A stretch of DNA of 64,000 nt from an uncultured Tateyamaria sp. Its GTDB lineage: Bacteria; Pseudomonadota; Alphaproteobacteria; Rhodobacterales; Rhodobacteraceae. The notes beneath the pieces are model-generated. The model was given only the letters and a program-made list of their open reading frames with translations, did not search any database and was not told the origin of the DNA. A program made the position numbers and the translations under genes. The number at the start of each line of letters is the position of its first letter. Within the stretch, counting starts at the first letter, position 1. Positions 43,845-52,723 of the stretch are shown piece after piece. The stretch spans positions 124,001 to 188,000 of the forward strand of contig NZ_CANNDS010000004.1 in the NCBI RefSeq assembly GCF_947503415.1. Reading direction: 5' to 3'.

Positions 43845-44255
43845 ATGACGATGACAATCCAGGCTGACCTGCTCGCCGCAATCGAAACGTATTTCGACGC
43901 GATCCATGATTGCGACACTGCCAAGCTGAATGCCGTTTTCCACCCGCAATCGAGTTTGTTCGATGCCGACAATGGCACCGTGTTTGTCGAACCGATTGAC
44001 AGCTTCAGCCGCGACGTCGCAGGGCGCGTTTCGCCCGCCAGCACAGGTCAACCGCGCAAGGCCGAGGTTCTGATGATCGATTTTCTGTCCCCGATCAGTG
44101 CCACCGTCAAAATTCGGATACGCGCGCATCAATCCGTGTTCCTTGATCACCTTGGCTTTGTTCTCGGGGCCGATGGTTGGCAGATCGTGTCCAAGATCTG
44201 GCACCTCGAAAGCACTCTGAGCGCTGACGAAATGACGCAAGGCGCGGCCGCCTGA
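43845..44255 (+). CDS. NTF2-like/lumazine-binding-like small protein
   Basis: This 136-residue protein has an NTF2/SnoaL-type fold: LLAAIETYFDAIHDCDTAKL, AVFHPQSSLFDADNG and a C-terminal DGWQIVSKIWHLES strand. It resembles the putative lumazine-binding subgroup, with no known reaction. It is 46 bases upstream of the VOC gene and divergent from the FtrA-type regulator. Confidence 0.75.
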   Translation: MTMTIQADLLAAIETYFDAIHDCDTAKLNAVFHPQSSLFDADNGTVFVEPIDSFSRDVAGRVSPASTGQPRKAEVLMIDFLSPISATVKIRIRAHQSVFLDHLGFVLGADGWQIVSKIWHLESTLSADEMTQGAAA

Positions 44256-44301
44256 GCACACCTCTCAAACCTCCCTGCAAATTGACACGAAGGAATACAC
44301 A

Positions 44302-44682
44302 ATGACCAAAATGAACGCTGTCGGATGGTTCGACATCTACGTGGACGATCTGGACCGGGCCGTGGCCTTTTACGAAGCAATGCTCGGCTCCAAGCTCGAC
44401 CCAATGGGTGATCCCACCGGTGAATCGCAGATGATGAGCTTTCCGGCCGAAATGAGTGTCTACGGCGCGGGCGGTGCGCTGACCAAGGCTCCGCATGCGG
44501 GCCCGGGGGTTGGCGGAACAATCGTGTACTTCATGGTCGAAGATTGCGCCGTCCAACAAGAACGTGCGGTCAAAGCTGGCGGCACAATTGTCAGGCCCAA
44601 ATTCTCAATCGGCGATTTCGGCTGGGTTCTGCTGTGCCAGGACACCGAAGGAAACATGATTGGCTTCAATTCGATGGAGTAA
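44302..44682 (+). CDS. VOC family (glyoxalase/bleomycin-resistance fold) protein
   Basis: This 126-residue protein has paired beta-alpha-beta-beta-beta modules: NAVGWFDIYVDDLDRAVAFY at the N-terminus and GTIVYFMVEDCAVQQERAVK in the second half, ending DTEGNMIGFNSME with the metal-binding Glu position. The substrate is unknown. It probably forms an operon with the NTF2-like gene. Confidence 0.85.
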   Translation: MTKMNAVGWFDIYVDDLDRAVAFYEAMLGSKLDPMGDPTGESQMMSFPAEMSVYGAGGALTKAPHAGPGVGGTIVYFMVEDCAVQQERAVKAGGTIVRPKFSIGDFGWVLLCQDTEGNMIGFNSME

Positions 44683-45088
44683 CGCACAGATCGTCAATAT
44701 CACTGCGGGCAGCCCAACGGTTGCCCGCTTTGCAAACCAATCGCCGCATATCCAAAACTGCAGGTCGCTCGCACCACGCAAGAGTACGGTTTGCCCCGCG
44801 GGCCATGAGTTCGAAAGGCTCTTGTTTTTGCGCGCACGGCGCATGGCCGGTTTGGTGAAGCCGCACTGCGGCACCAGTGATGAATGCCCCATATAGGCCG
44901 AAAGCACGCCAGTCGGTTTCGACTTCAATGGATTCCGCCAAGACCAAGGGCCCTTCGATGCGGAACGCCGGACCATCGCAGACCCACCCCTCGGCACCGC
45001 GATGTCAGCGATGAACCTTTTCGCGCAGCCCAGGCACCAACAGGCACGACATATTGCAACCTGCGGCCAGAATTGGAGCCTTAACACC
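44683..45088. other. 406-base stretch with no supported gene
   Basis: A minus-strand open frame (~44666-44947) starts with TTG, overlaps the VOC gene and lacks a ribosome site; its composition is not convincingly coding. Nothing else is recognised. It may be decayed sequence, in line with the broken genes that follow. Confidence 0.4.
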
Positions 45089-45706
45089 ATGGCGTCAGAA
45101 CGTATCATCCTGAAGAAAAACCTGTTGATGCAGACCTATTTCAAAAAATATCTGAATTCGAAGAAACTCCTCTGGATCTATGACTTCACGCTCAATCCAC
45201 CGGAACTGACGGACGCCATGGCCATCTTCCGCGGCCAGCAACGCGTCGCGTTCCCGATCCCCAAGAAATACACCGCAGCCATTGAAAAAGTGGCTGGCGC
45301 GCCCAATCCCAAGCTGTTCCCGAAGCTGCTCAAAAAGATGATTGATGAGTATGACGCCGTCTTCGAGACTGAATTGCAGGCCTTTTTCAAAACAAGGTTC
45401 TACTCTGAATACGATGCCGACATGCAATCGCAGTTCATGAGCAAGGTCAATTTCGACAAGATCTATGCATGCCTCAACGCGACGCCGGCCGAGATCAAGA
45501 TTTTGAAGGGCTCCGGCAAGGCCATTCTGAAGGAAGTCTTCAACTGGCTCCGCATCGGAAGCCCGTCGCGGGCCAGGAAGGAGACCGAAAAACTCGTCAA
45601 GCTCTGCGCCAAGAAGAAAAACGCATCCATCACCGACGCCAAATTGGCCTTCAATCGGATCGACGACGAATTGAAAAAACAAGGCGCATTTGTCGGACTT
45701 GCATAA
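45089..45706 (+). CDS. Lys-rich soluble protein of unknown function
   Basis: This 205-residue protein starts MASERIILKKNLLMQTYFKK after a GGAG at good spacing; a 29-residue longer form is less likely. It is basic, Lys-rich and helical, without membrane segments or signal. Notable blocks are ELTDAMAIFRGQQRVAFPIP and LFPKLLKKMIDEYDAVFETE. No family is recognised. Its composition differs from its GC-rich neighbours, and it lies in the decayed right part of the island. Confidence 0.65.
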   Translation: MASERIILKKNLLMQTYFKKYLNSKKLLWIYDFTLNPPELTDAMAIFRGQQRVAFPIPKKYTAAIEKVAGAPNPKLFPKLLKKMIDEYDAVFETELQAFFKTRFYSEYDADMQSQFMSKVNFDKIYACLNATPAEIKILKGSGKAILKEVFNWLRIGSPSRARKETEKLVKLCAKKKNASITDAKLAFNRIDDELKKQGAFVGLA

Positions 45707-45711
45707 GGCTC

Positions 45712-45993
45712 GGCTGGCCAGCGAAGGTCGCCAACGCGTTTTGGCCCCGCTTTGCGCGCGACGCGGGGTTCACCGCCACCGAAGTGGAGCCATTCGCCTT
45801 TTGCGACACCACTTTGCGACCCGACGGGATCGCGTTCATGCTCATGCATCTGATGTCGCGATATGCTGTCGAAAACGAACACATGAGTGCGCTGGATGCT
45901 TCAGCTTGGTTTGATGAACAGATCAGTCTTGCACAGCAAGGGCGCTTCTTTTTCTCGCTGACCTATTTTCGGATGAGTGCGATCAAACTGTAG
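45712..45993 (+). pseudogene. C-terminal remnant of a class I SAM methyltransferase
   Basis: The ~93-residue frame reads AFWPRFARDAGFTATEVEPF, then DGIAFMLMHLMSRYAV and ends GRFFFSLTYFRMSAIKL, which resembles the C-terminal strand region of class I methyltransferases. No SAM-binding GxGxG or plausible start lies upstream; the frame directly follows the stop of the Lys-rich gene. It is therefore read as a 5'-truncated pseudogene. Confidence 0.55.
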
Positions 45994-46046
45994 AGTGACT
46001 GAAAGCCCCCTGCGACACTCTCATCTTGAGAAACGAGAGGTCACAA

Positions 46047-46341
46047 TTGAAGGCGGTCTTCATAGGCCGAAATGCAAATTCCCAACCGGGATTGGATGGA
46101 CGGGTATTTCGCGAAAATTCCCGCTGTTGTCGAAGACCACAAGGGACAGTTCCTTGCAAAAGGAGGGGATCCTGAAGGTCTGGAAGGAACCAAGCCTCTT
46201 CCAGATGTGGCCTTCATCCTCGAGGTTCCCGACCGCGCAGATGCACGGAGCGTCTGGAACTCGAAAGATTTTCAAGAACGGACCAAGGTGCGCCAATCAG
46301 GATCGACCTTCAACGCCGTCCTGCTGGACAGGCTGAAGTAA
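46047..46341 (+). pseudogene. DUF1330-type gene with an N-terminal frameshift
   Basis: The main frame from 46072 (MQIPNRDWMDGYFAK, then GQFLAKGGD and PDVAFILEVPDRADAR) matches DUF1330, a small ferredoxin-like-fold family. The expected first strand is found in another frame: TTG 46047 with GAGAGG upstream reads KAVFIGR up to 46070. One extra base near 46071 (in GAAATG) breaks the frame. Removing it would give a normal-looking ~98-residue protein. Confidence 0.6.
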
Positions 46342-46663
46342 TTGCGCCGCTGAATGGCCTTCGCGTTCTTTTAGGGTTGCCAAGCCGTGGCACAAACATC
46401 GTCAAATGGCTGCTTTTCATAAGCAGACCTTGGTCAAACGTGCAGCCAAAGCCCGCTTTGTCCCGCGCCCCTGACATACACTCTCCAGAACAAACACCTG
46501 CCTCGAACCAGCAAACCGACCGCGACAAACCCCCATACCTTCGCCTCTATCCCGCCGCAGGGCTCTATACACACCCCCAACCACGCCCAGCACCGAACCC
46601 GCCCCTTTAAGTGAGCGTCCGAATGGTCTATGTGCGCGATCTGATCTTTCGGATGCGACCCTC
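46342..46663. other. 322-base stretch before der, right island margin
   Basis: No gene is supported. The last ~60 bases must contain the der translation signals, which are weak. C-rich sequence (46560-46605) precedes the start. No attachment-site repeat or insertion-sequence end was recognised. Confidence 0.4.
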
Positions 46664-48136
46664 ATGACCATGACCCTCGCCATTGTCGGACGGCCCAATG
46701 TGGGCAAGTCGACGCTGTTCAATCGCCTTGTGGGCAAGCGCCTTGCGCTGGTCGACGACCAGCCGGGCGTGACGCGCGATCTGCGCGAAGGGGCAGGGCG
46801 TCTGGCGGACCTGCGCTTTACCGTGATCGACACGGCAGGTCTGGAAGAGGCGACAGACGACAGCCTTCAGGGGCGCATGCGCCGCCTGACGGAACGTGCC
46901 GTGGACATGGCCGATGTGTGCCTGTTCATGATCGACGCGCGCACCGGCGTGACGCCCACGGACGAGGTGTTCGCCGACATCCTGCGCAAGCGCGCCGATC
47001 ACGTGCTGCTGGCCGCCAACAAGGGCGAAGGGTCCGCCGCCGACGCAGGGGTGATCGAAGCGTTCTCGCTTGGGTTAGGCGAGCCCATCCGCATGTCAGC
47101 CGAACATGGCGAGGGGCTGAATGACCTCTATGCCCAGTTGCAGCCGCTTGCGGATATGCTCGAAGAAAAGAACGCACAGGACGCGCCCGAAACGGACGTG
47201 ATTGTGGACGAGGATGAGGACGACCCCGATTACGTCCCCGTGCCCACGAATGCCAAGCCGTTGCAGGTCGCCGTTGTGGGCCGTCCCAATGCGGGCAAGT
47301 CCACCCTGATCAATCAGATCGTGGGCGAGGATCGTTTGCTGACAGGACCCGAGGCCGGGATCACCCGTGATGCGATTTCCTTACGCACCGATTGGGCGGG
47401 GGCGGATGGTGTGGGCACGCCCATGCGCATCTTTGACACCGCAGGCATGCGCAAGCGGGCCAAGGTGCAGGAAAAGCTGGAAAAACTGTCGGTCAGTGAT
47501 GGTCTGCGCGCTGTGAAATTCGCCGAGGTGGTAGTGGTTCTGCTGGATGCCGCCATTCCGTTCGAACAGCAGGACTTGCGCATTGCCGATCTGGCCGAAC
47601 GTGAGGGCCGCGCCGTTGTCGTCGCCATCAACAAATGGGACATCGAAGACGACAAGCAGGTCAAGTTGAAAGAGCTGAAAGAGAGCTTTGAGCGCCTTTT
47701 GCCCCAGCTAAAAGGCGCGCCGCTTGTAACCGTATCGGCCAAGACGGGCCGGGGGCTGGACCGTCTGCATGATGCCATCATGCGCGCCTATGACGTCTGG
47801 AACCGCCGGGTGCCCACCGCTGCGTTGAACCGCTGGCTGACGGGTATGCTCGAACAGCACCCGCCGCCCGCGCCGCAGGGCAAACGGATCAAGCTGCGCT
47901 ACATGACCCAGGCCAAGACGCGGCCTCCGGGCTTCGTGGTGATGTGCTCGCACCCCGACAAGGTGCCCGCAAGCTACAACCGGTATCTGGTGAACGGGTT
48001 GCGTCAGGACTTTGATATGCCCGGCACGCCGATCCGTCTGTTCATGCGTGGCCAGAACGATGCCAACCCCTACAAGGGGCGCAAGAAAGCGGGGCCATCC
48101 AAGCTGCGCAAACACACCGAAGGGCGGCGTGGATAG
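46664..48136 (+). CDS. der: Ribosome-biogenesis GTPase Der (EngA)
   Basis: This 490-residue tandem GTPase acts in 50S assembly. The first G domain has [12 protein letters not shown] (G1), DTAGLEE (G3) and AANKGEG (NK). The second has [19 protein letters not shown] and AINKWDI (NKxD). A C-terminal KH-like domain ends the protein ([20 protein letters not shown]). ATG 46664 and ATG 46670 are both possible. In many proteobacteria der follows bamB directly, whereas here a 14.7-kb block lies between them. Confidence 0.96.
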   Translation: MTMTLAIVGRPNVGKSTLFNRLVGKRLALVDDQPGVTRDLREGAGRLADLRFTVIDTAGLEEATDDSLQGRMRRLTERAVDMADVCLFMIDARTGVTPTDEVFADILRKRADHVLLAANKGEGSAADAGVIEAFSLGLGEPIRMSAEHGEGLNDLYAQLQPLADMLEEKNAQDAPETDVIVDEDEDDPDYVPVPTNAKPLQVAVVGRPNAGKSTLINQIVGEDRLLTGPEAGITRDAISLRTDWAGADGVGTPMRIFDTAGMRKRAKVQEKLEKLSVSDGLRAVKFAEVVVVLLDAAIPFEQQDLRIADLAEREGRAVVVAINKWDIEDDKQVKLKELKESFERLLPQLKGAPLVTVSAKTGRGLDRLHDAIMRAYDVWNRRVPTAALNRWLTGMLEQHPPPAPQGKRIKLRYMTQAKTRPPGFVVMCSHPDKVPASYNRYLVNGLRQDFDMPGTPIRLFMRGQNDANPYKGRKKAGPSKLRKHTEGRRG

Positions 48137-48208
48137 CGCGTTAACGCGTTATTCATGATTTTAAGTGATTGAAATATAAAGAAAATGCATGTGTCCCACG
48201 CTGGGACA
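48137..48208. repeat. Two perfect palindromes between convergent der and TspO-like genes
   Basis: CGCGTTAACGCG (48137-48148) directly follows the der stop. TGTCCCA-CGC-TGGGACA (48192-48208) directly precedes the stop of the minus-strand gene. The DNA between is AT-rich. They may serve as transcription ends or protein sites; neither has a long T-run. Confidence 0.45.
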
Positions 48209-48904
48209 TCAGGGTTTTGCGGTAAATGCCCGAACGGTCGGACGGATCATCACAACCGCCCCCAACAGCGCCAGTGCCCCCACGGATCGCGGATCAAATC
48301 CGTTCTGAACGGCCACCGCGATCAGCGCCCAGATCACCGCGATCCCATAGGTCGGCGCGCGCCCAAGCCCGCGCTGGATCACCAATGCCAGCACCACCGC
48401 CGCCGTCACCATCATCCAAGCCGCCGTCCGCTCGCTGGTGAACCCGTACCCCGCCAGCAACAGCCCCAAGGCCACACAACTCGCCGCACTCAACCAGCCC
48501 GCATAAAGCCCCACAGGCCACGCCGCAGCCCACGCATCTAGCCGCGGACTGCGCCACAGGGCCACCAGCGCGGTCACGAGCATGACCCAGATCAAAACGG
48601 TCGCCCAAACCGGGCTGCGCACGGCCACCGGCAGCCACACAGATCCCACAGCCAACGACAGGGCCAGCGGCATCCGCATCTCTGCCCAGTCCGGCGCATT
48701 CCATCGCCTGAGTGCCCCAAAACCGGCCCCCACGATCAACCAAAGATAGATCACGCCCCAGATCACAAAGGCATATCCCGCGGGCTGAACCGGCGGATCT
48801 ACCTGCGGGATCGGAAACTGATCGGCATCGAAGCCGCCGAACCCGGGAACCCAGAAAGGGGACAGGGCAAATGTCAGGGCAAGGATCAGGACGAGTGCAG
48901 GCAT
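48209..48904 (-). CDS. TspO/MBR-related integral membrane protein
   Basis: This 231-residue protein has about seven hydrophobic helices. The segment VQPAGYAFVIWGVIYLWLIV (~38-57) matches the start of TspO-like (tryptophan-rich sensory) proteins, but the protein is longer than classical TspO (~160 residues) and only distantly similar. TspO proteins bind porphyrins and affect stress or pigment responses. It stands alone, converging on der. Confidence 0.6.
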   Translation of the reverse strand: MPALVLILALTFALSPFWVPGFGGFDADQFPIPQVDPPVQPAGYAFVIWGVIYLWLIVGAGFGALRRWNAPDWAEMRMPLALSLAVGSVWLPVAVRSPVWATVLIWVMLVTALVALWRSPRLDAWAAAWPVGLYAGWLSAASCVALGLLLAGYGFTSERTAAWMMVTAAVVLALVIQRGLGRAPTYGIAVIWALIAVAVQNGFDPRSVGALALLGAVVMIRPTVRAFTAKP

Positions 48905-48994
48905 GGTATTCCACCGTTTACAATTGCGACCGGGCGCGTAACCTCGGGATATTCAGGTAAGGCTTTTGGCTGCATTTCAAGGACTTGGAAAGAG

Positions 48995-50071
48995 ATGACA
49001 CGCATAGCGATTTTTTGCGACGGAACATGGAACTCACCTGACATCCAAGAACCGACAAGCGTGCACAAATTGAAGCGCGCTCTGGTCAACGATCCTGCAA
49101 AGGGGCAGGTGGCTGCGTATTTCCCGGGCATCGGCACGGATGATCGCTTTGACGGGCCCATCAAGAAGTTCTTCAACCGATATGGTGGCGGGGCGTTTGG
49201 CTGGGGGCTCGATGCGAAGGTCAAGCAGGCCTATCAGTTCCTTGCGCAAGCGTATCAGGCCGGCGATGAAATCTACCTGTTCGGATTTTCGCGTGGCGCG
49301 TTCACGGCGCGGTCGGTCGCGGGCATGATCCGCAAGTGCGGCATCATCACCGACACCAGCACCGAAGGGGTCAATGCGGCCTTTGAACTGTATCGAAAAC
49401 GCGGCGAACACAACCACCCCGATGCGCCGCATATTCGGCAAGCGCGGCGTGAGATGTCGCCAAAATTTGCCACTTCCGTCAGTGACTTGGCATGGCGGAA
49501 CGACACGTCGCAGCTGGTGGCGATTTCGTATCTTGGTGTCTGGGATACGGTCGGCGCGCGTGGCGTGCCGCCATCGCTTTTGGGGCCCGTCGCATCCATG
49601 TGGAACCGACAATACAAGTTCCATGACATGGCGCTGTCGAGCCTTGTTCAATCTGCCCGGCATGCGCTGGCGTTGGATGAACGGCGGGTGTTCTACAGTC
49701 CGGCCAAATGGGACAATCTGGACGGTGAGAAGGGTCTGAATGAAGGCGACACCGGGCCTTTGCGTGCCTATCAGCAGCTTTGGTTCGTGGGTGATCACAG
49801 CGTGCTTGGGGGCTCGGGTGTGGAACAGCCCCTGTCCATGATTGCGCTGGAGTGGGTGGTGCAGGGCGCTGGGCGGTTGACGCTTGAGCCGGGCGTCAAA
49901 TTTCCACCCAGTGATCCTGACCCTCTGGTTGACGCGCCCCGCCTTGTCTTCAAATGGTCGCCTTTTAAGAAGTGGCGCCAAGGCCCTGTGGCAGCTTGGG
50001 AAATTCATCCATCCGTTGAGGAACGTAGACAGGGGCGGTCCGATTACCGCCCCAAGTCCTTGCGTATCTAG
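48995..50071 (+). CDS. DUF2235 alpha/beta-hydrolase-like protein
   Basis: This 358-residue protein has the DUF2235 N-terminus ([20 protein letters not shown]) and a nucleophile elbow [15 protein letters not shown] (GxSxG, Ser near residue 100). An acidic residue follows in [15 protein letters not shown] and a candidate His in [14 protein letters not shown]2235 includes T6SS phospholipase effectors (Tle1-like), but no secretion genes, signal peptide or immunity gene are adjacent, so a housekeeping or envelope lipase role is equally possible. The stop overlaps the converging serS stop by four bases. Confidence 0.85.
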   Translation: MTRIAIFCDGTWNSPDIQEPTSVHKLKRALVNDPAKGQVAAYFPGIGTDDRFDGPIKKFFNRYGGGAFGWGLDAKVKQAYQFLAQAYQAGDEIYLFGFSRGAFTARSVAGMIRKCGIITDTSTEGVNAAFELYRKRGEHNHPDAPHIRQARREMSPKFATSVSDLAWRNDTSQLVAISYLGVWDTVGARGVPPSLLGPVASMWNRQYKFHDMALSSLVQSARHALALDERRVFYSPAKWDNLDGEKGLNEGDTGPLRAYQQLWFVGDHSVLGGSGVEQPLSMIALEWVVQGAGRLTLEPGVKFPPSDPDPLVDAPRLVFKWSPFKKWRQGPVAAWEIHPSVEERRQGRSDYRPKSLRI

Positions 50072-51360
50072 GCGAGGATGCCGTTGGCCGTCAGCGTCGT
50101 CTTGCCGCCCAGATAGGGCGCCAGCGCGGACGGCAGTGTGACCGATCCATCGGCCTGTTGGCCGTTTTCCAGCACGGCAATCAGGCAGCGACCCACGGCG
50201 AGGCCAGAGCCGTTAAGTGTATGAACAAATTGCGGTTTTCCGCCATCTGCGGGCTTAAACCGGGCGTTCATACGGCGGGCCTGAAAGTCGCCGGTGGTGG
50301 AGACGGAGCTGATCTCGCGGTAGGTATCCTGACCGGGCAACCATGCTTCGATATCGAAGGTGCGGCGCGCGCCAAAGCCCATGTCACCTGTACACAGAAC
50401 GACGGTTCTGTAAGGGATTTCAAGGGCTTCGAGGATGCCCTGGGCACAGTCCAGCATCCGCTTCTGTTCATCTTCGGAGCCGTCGGGATGGGTGATCGAG
50501 ACCATCTCGACCTTCTCGAACTGGTGCTGGCGCAGCATTCCGGATGTGTCACGGCCCGCACTGCCCGCTTCGGAGCGGAAACACAGGGTGTGCGCCGTCA
50601 TGCGGATGGGCAGGGCGGCTTCGTCCAACACATCGCCAGCGACGGTGTAGGTCAAAGGCACTTCGGATGTCGGCACCAGCCACATGCCCTCTTCGGTGCG
50701 GTAGCTTTCTTCGCCGAACTTCGGAAGCTTGTCCGTTCCGTACATCGCGTCATCGCGTACTAGCACAGGAGAGTTAACTTCCAGTAAATCGTTCTGATCG
50801 ACGTGCGTGTCGATCATGAACTGGGCCAGCGCACGGTGGATGCGGGCGACCGAACCCTTGAGCATGACGAAGCGGCTGCCGGAGGTTTTGGCGGCGGTTT
50901 CAAAGTCCATGTTCGCTGCGACGCCTGGCAGATCGAAATGCTCTTTCGGAGTGAAATCAAAGGCTTTTGGATCGCCCCAGCGCTTCACTTCGACATTGTC
51001 GTCTTCGTCTGCGCCATTGGGCACGTCGTCCGCAGGCAGGTTGGGAATGCGCGCCAAAGCGTCGGTCAATTGCGCGTCGAGCGCTTTTGCCTCCTCCTGC
51101 ATCTGCGCGATTTCTGCTTTCTTTTCAGACACAAGCGCGCGCAGGCGCTGGAACTCATCCTCGTCCCCACGGCCCTTGGCAGCACCCACCTCCTTGGACG
51201 CCTTGTTCTGTTCGGCCTGGGCGGTTTCGGCGGCGAGGATCTTGGCGCGGCGTGCTTCGTCCAACTCCAGCAGGGACGACGACATCGCAGCGTCCCCACG
51301 GCGCGCAAGGGCGGCGTCGAAGGCGGCGGGGTTCTCGCGAATGGCGCGAATGTCGTGCAT
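50068..51360 (-). CDS. serS: Seryl-tRNA synthetase
   Basis: This 430-residue class II synthetase has an N-terminal coiled-coil arm that binds tRNA-Ser (~30-100, [20 protein letters not shown] region) and the catalytic domain with motif 2 [20 protein letters not shown] and motif 3 [17 protein letters not shown]. Its length is normal. The ~150-base upstream region on the minus strand contains G-rich repeats described separately. It charges tRNA-Ser and also tRNA-Sec where present. Confidence 0.95.
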   Translation of the reverse strand: MHDIRAIRENPAAFDAALARRGDAAMSSSLLELDEARRAKILAAETAQAEQNKASKEVGAAKGRGDEDEFQRLRALVSEKKAEIAQMQEEAKALDAQLTDALARIPNLPADDVPNGADEDDNVEVKRWGDPKAFDFTPKEHFDLPGVAANMDFETAAKTSGSRFVMLKGSVARIHRALAQFMIDTHVDQNDLLEVNSPVLVRDDAMYGTDKLPKFGEESYRTEEGMWLVPTSEVPLTYTVAGDVLDEAALPIRMTAHTLCFRSEAGSAGRDTSGMLRQHQFEKVEMVSITHPDGSEDEQKRMLDCAQGILEALEIPYRTVVLCTGDMGFGARRTFDIEAWLPGQDTYREISSVSTTGDFQARRMNARFKPADGGKPQFVHTLNGSGLAVGRCLIAVLENGQQADGSVTLPSALAPYLGGKTTLTANGILA

Positions 51361-51512
51361 GTCTGACCTCTGGGTTTCGTGTTTCGGTGGGGGTCGTATG
51401 CCTTATCGGCGGGCGTGGGAAAAGGGGGCAAACAGGGTGTCACCCCCCGTGCACCATCCGTACACCCCCTGTGCACCCCCACCGTCAGGGTGGGGTAAGG
51501 ATTTGTTAACGT
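51361..51512 (-). repeat. G-rich repeated leader upstream of serS
   Basis: On the minus strand, repeats of the type GGGGTGCACA, GGGGTGTACG, TGGTGCACGG and GGGGTGACAC follow one another (51437-51480). They are preceded by a perfect 7-bp hairpin (51489-51495 with 51477-51483, loop CTGAC). The hairpin may end the protease transcript or belong to the serS leader. Function is unknown. Confidence 0.5.
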
Positions 51513-52292
51513 TTAGGGGCGCTCTGCGTCCAGTTTTGCCTGTCCCTGTACTGCAGCGGACAGCCGTGATCGCAGCCAGTCATCAGGCAACACCGCGACT
51601 GAACTTTGGGCATTTGCACCGCCGGTGCTTGCAACGACAACGCCAGCGACGGCCCAGCCCTGATCCGTTGCAACAAGGAAAGGGCTGCCCGAGAGGCCGG
51701 AGGTGGCTGGGCAGTCGAGAAACATCATCGTGCCGCTTTGACCAAGCGGCGCGCAATCGAGCCGTGCGGACAGCATGGCGGATCGGCTGGCCTGATAGCC
51801 CACGATGCCGAAGGACCGGGGCGGAGGCGTGGGTGCATCGAGGATCAGGGGTAGCGGTTTGACTAAGTCCCCCGGTGCTTTGTCCGCGAGCGTGACCACC
51901 GCCACATCGTGCAGGACCCGCTGCGCGCCGGTGGAGCCGCTGTAGCCGGGATGGATGTCGATGGCAGCGGCGGTGCTGTGCCAGACAAAATCACCCCTGA
52001 GCCAACCGGCGACGAAGTGCACGTTGCCTGCGGGTTGCGGGGTGCCGTTCTGCACCGTGACGCAATGCGCGGCCGTCAGCACGGTGTCAGGCGCGATCAA
52101 GGTTCCGGTGCAGGCACTGCGCGTGCGAAACTGGGCCCCGTTCATGCGCCCGACGGCAATCCAGTCAGAATGCGCCGCTTCGTCCAGTGCGGGAAGGCCC
52201 GGATTTTCTGTGAGGTTCGGTTCCGCCGTTTCGGCCGAGGCTGACATGGCCAGACAGGTAAGCGCGAGGATGCAAAACCAATGAATGACCAT
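51513..52292 (-). CDS. Secreted trypsin-like serine protease (S1 family)
   Basis: This 259-residue protein starts MVIHWFCILALTCLAMSASA, a signal peptide. The catalytic triad is visible as His in TVLTAAHCVTV, Asp in LHDVAVVTLAD and Ser in ATSGLSGSPFLVA. The TAAHC cysteine can pair with an earlier one (SACTGTLI). The start at 52292 is chosen because the longer frame has no signal upstream. It is divergent from yajC. The substrate is unknown. Confidence 0.87.
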   Translation of the reverse strand: MVIHWFCILALTCLAMSASAETAEPNLTENPGLPALDEAAHSDWIAVGRMNGAQFRTRSACTGTLIAPDTVLTAAHCVTVQNGTPQPAGNVHFVAGWLRGDFVWHSTAAAIDIHPGYSGSTGAQRVLHDVAVVTLADKAPGDLVKPLPLILDAPTPPPRSFGIVGYQASRSAMLSARLDCAPLGQSGTMMFLDCPATSGLSGSPFLVATDQGWAVAGVVVASTGGANAQSSVAVLPDDWLRSRLSAAVQGQAKLDAERP

Positions 52293-52444
52293 AGCCGTCA
52301 GCGTGCCATATCTGGGGTGGCTTTGAAAGCGTGCGAGCGCCCGGCATGAGCGCTTTTCCACCTTGCACAGGGCCGCCCCCGCCCATAGGTTCTGCCAAAC
52401 TTTGCAGCGGGCCAGAATCCGCCCCCAAGACAAGGACGTTTCCC

Positions 52445-52723
52445 ATGGAAGCCATCGGCCAGTTTATCCCTTTGATCCTGATCTTTGCGATCATGTATTT
52501 CCTGCTCATTCGCCCTCAGCAGAAGAAGGTCAAAGAGCATGCCGCCATGGTGGAAGCTCTGCGCCGGGGGGATCAGATCGTCACCCAAGGGGGCCTGATC
52601 GGCAAGGTCAGCAAGGTCAAGGAAGAGAACGAAGTTGAGGTTGAACTGGCCGAGGGCGTGAAGGTCCGCGTCGTCAAGTCGACCATCGCGCAGGTCCTGA
52701 ACAAGACCGAGCCTGCGAAGTAA
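52445..52723 (+). CDS. yajC: Preprotein translocase subunit YajC
   Basis: This 92-residue membrane protein has one N-terminal helix (FIPLILIFAIMYFLLIRPQQ) followed by the conserved KKVKEHAAMVEALRRGDQIV and GGLIGKV. It associates with SecDF-YidC at the translocon. The stop and the secD start overlap (TAATG), so yajC-secD-secF form one operon. Confidence 0.95.
   Translation: MEAIGQFIPLILIFAIMYFLLIRPQQKKVKEHAAMVEALRRGDQIVTQGGLIGKVSKVKEENEVEVELAEGVKVRVVKSTIAQVLNKTEPAK

Noticed and set aside
44605-45108. Minus-strand frames in the gap after the VOC gene
   Set aside because: Two different frames are open over the same DNA, one starts with TTG without a ribosome site and overlaps VOC; neither resembles a known protein.
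48192-48208. Perfect TGTCCCA/TGGGACA palindrome as a regulator operator
   Set aside because: It lies between the ends of two convergent genes, not upstream of a start, so an operator role is unlikely; kept only as a repeat.
52293-52444. Possible small RNA between the protease and yajC
   Set aside because: GC-rich and partly self-complementary, but it does not match the SRP or 6S RNA consensus I can recall; a divergent promoter is enough to explain it.
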